Source: CAYQVO01 sp964421085
Lineage (GTDB): Bacteria; Bdellovibrionota_C; UBA2361; CAYQVO01
Direction: 5' to 3'
Assembly: GCA_964421085.1 (NCBI GenBank)
Contig: CAYQVO010000057.1
Location: 1-13,358 of the forward strand
Length of the DNA: 13,358 bases
Shown: positions 12,245-13,358 of the stretch, one piece after another
How the letters are laid out: every line of letters begins with the position of its first letter
Numbering within the stretch: the stretch's first letter is position 1
Notes under the pieces: model-generated
Database searches by the model: none
Seen by the model: only the letters and a program-made list of their open reading frames with translations
What the model was told of the DNA's origin: nothing
Position numbers and translations under genes: made by a program

Positions 12245-12484
12245 GTGCATATCGTTTATCTTCTCCGCAGCAAGAAAAACCCGAACCGCATCTACGTCGG
12301 CTTATGCAGCAACATGAGAAACCGCCTCGCCGAGCATAACGCAGGTGAATGCAAAACCACGGCAGAAAATTGCCCTTGGGAAATTGACATCGCAGTTTAT
12401 TTCCGTGATGAGAAAAAAGCTCATGCCTTCGAGCGCTATCTCAAAACCGGCTCAGGGCGTGCTTTTTCAAAGAAGCATCTCTAG
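12245..12484 (+). CDS. GIY-YIG domain protein, UPF0213/YhbQ-like (copy 2)
   Basis: This is a 79-residue single-domain GIY-YIG protein with a GTG start. VYLLR and RIYVGL mark the two strands of the signature, NRLAEHNAG carries the helix arginine (R27), and AFERYLKTGSGR carries the catalytic glutamate (E63). Identity with copy 1 is about half, highest in the C-terminal AFERYLKTGSGRxFS segment. It reads away from tRNA-His, from which it is separated by two palindromes. Its orientation relative to the neighbouring RNA is opposite to copy 1 (tandem here, convergent there). The strong Shine-Dalgarno is enclosed in a hairpin. An enzymatic role is inferred from the fold; the physiological target is unknown. 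Confidence 0.87.
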   Translation: MHIVYLLRSKKNPNRIYVGLCSNMRNRLAEHNAGECKTTAENCPWEIDIAVYFRDEKKAHAFERYLKTGSGRAFSKKHL

Positions 12485-12560
12485 ATGAGCCTCCGACGCA
12501 AAAGTCTCCCAGTAAGGTCAGGCTTTAAAAAATCGCGTGAAATTTCTGGAACTGTCGAAT

Positions 12561-13292
12561 CTATTTAGTCTTCTTCGCTATACAATACACGCGTTCAGTA
12601 TCTAACTGGCACGGTCTTCCGTTTAGGTCCGCGCTGAATTCCTCGACAATCATATGGTTTTGGGCAAGGGCAGACGACACTTCAGTAATCGAAAGCGCTC
12701 GTTGCGCATGGATCTCATATTGTCCATTTTGGAACTCGAAGATCGTGTTTGCTATACGACTGTCAGCGCTGTATGAAAGCTTTTGAACAAAGTCAACGCC
12801 GGCAATTGACCGCCGGCACTCTCCTTTATGATGAGAAAGGTACATGGCTTCTGTGTTAAAATCAAAAACGAAAAATCCCCCTGGTGTCAGGGCAAATGAA
12901 ACATTTTGAAAGGTCGAGATTAGTGCTCTTGATTCAAGCAAGTAATTTAATGAATCATACGTACAAAGTGCGCCGTCAAATTGGCGATCAGGGATGAATG
13001 ATTTCATATCAGCTGTCTGAAAGGCTATATTAGTCAGCATTGCCGAAGCAGCTTTGGCGCGTGCAATCGCTATCATCTCAGGCGAGAGATCGATCCTAAG
13101 GATGTCATTACCTCTTTTAGCGAGATCAATGGCAAGCGTGCCAGTGCCGCAGGCAATGTCTAGGATGCACCCCACGGTCTTGCCATGGTTTCCAAGGAGT
13201 TCGCCAATTGTTGAGACATAAAAGTGTGCCCACTTACCCCATTCGATATCGTAGAATTGACTCAAGTTGGTATATGCTGATTGGGTCTTCAA
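12561..13292 (-). CDS. Class I SAM-dependent methyltransferase
   Basis: The 243-residue protein has a Rossmann methyltransferase core: motif I ILDIACGTGTLAIDLA (43-58) binds SAM, the acidic strand-2 end is RIDLSPEMIAIAR (66-78), TADMKSF (93-99) is next, and ALCTYDSLNYLLE (108-120) and LTPGGFFVFDFN (135-146) form the later core. The N-terminal YDIEW segment is typical of small-molecule methyltransferases of this group; the substrate is unknown. The start is a TTG with GGAAAG just upstream; no in-frame ATG lies between it and an upstream stop. GC content is clearly lower than in the central block (one sampled 60-base line has 19 G+C), pointing to acquired DNA. It converges with GIY-YIG copy 2. 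Confidence 0.9.
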   Translation of the reverse strand: MKTQSAYTNLSQFYDIEWGKWAHFYVSTIGELLGNHGKTVGCILDIACGTGTLAIDLAKRGNDILRIDLSPEMIAIARAKAASAMLTNIAFQTADMKSFIPDRQFDGALCTYDSLNYLLESRALISTFQNVSFALTPGGFFVFDFNTEAMYLSHHKGECRRSIAGVDFVQKLSYSADSRIANTIFEFQNGQYEIHAQRALSITEVSSALAQNHMIVEEFSADLNGRPCQLDTERVYCIAKKTK

Positions 13293-13358
13293 TGACTTTC
13301 CGTGAAATTGTCCCGATCCCCGTTAGGATTTGAGGTGGACTGGTTCATGATTTCTACG

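Noticed and set aside
12008..12250. Minus-strand open frame with GGRWDLNPRPPDPQSGALTN
   Set aside because: It is the antisense translation of the tRNA-His region, a well-known spurious ORF type.
11886..12317. Plus-strand open frame reading through tRNA-His (VAQLVRAPDCGSGGRGFKSH)
   Set aside because: This peptide is the typical conceptual translation of a tRNA gene; the frame covers tRNA-His and palindromes and is not protein-coding.

Overview
The window looks like part of a bacterial chromosome, probably from an assembled environmental genome: a run of ten Ns at 10966-10975 marks a scaffold gap. The core genes (release factor 3, phosphatidylserine decarboxylase, tmRNA, tRNAs) indicate a free-living, probably Gram-negative bacterium. 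The phylum cannot be fixed from the sequence. Small GIY-YIG genes and TTCG-rich palindromes beside RNA genes remind me of the Verrucomicrobiota/PVC group, but that is only an impression.

The layout falls into three blocks. The left block (1-5021) has lower GC and mixed gene content: the ribosome-assembly GTPase RsgA (minus), a peroxide-stress pair made of a frameshifted PerR-type regulator and the catalase KatA (plus), two short helix-turn-helix ORFs flanking that pair, a GNAT acetyltransferase (minus) and a 79-residue GIY-YIG protein (plus). The katA promoter carries a near-perfect inverted repeat overlapping its -10, a good PerR operator candidate.

The central block (about 5140-12073) has higher GC and is bounded by two RNA genes whose 3' ends both face outward: tmRNA (ssrA, minus) on the left and tRNA-His (plus) on the right. 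Between them, psd, prfC, a TPR protein and a small ORF read leftward toward ssrA. An SGNH/GDSL hydrolase, tRNA-Ala(CGC), a BON-domain membrane protein interrupted by the gap, and a 46-residue basic ORF read rightward. Release factor 3 and tmRNA both act at the end of translation (termination and rescue).

The right block (12074-13358) starts with palindromes abutting the tRNA-His 3' end, then a second GIY-YIG protein about half identical to the first, then a low-GC SAM-dependent methyltransferase (minus).

The most striking pattern is repeated: an RNA-gene 3' end, a block of palindromes with CTTCGC/GCGAAG arms, then a 79-residue GIY-YIG gene. It occurs at both borders of the central block and suggests a small mobile or RNA-end-targeting cassette. 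The individual families are known; the cassette reading is inference.
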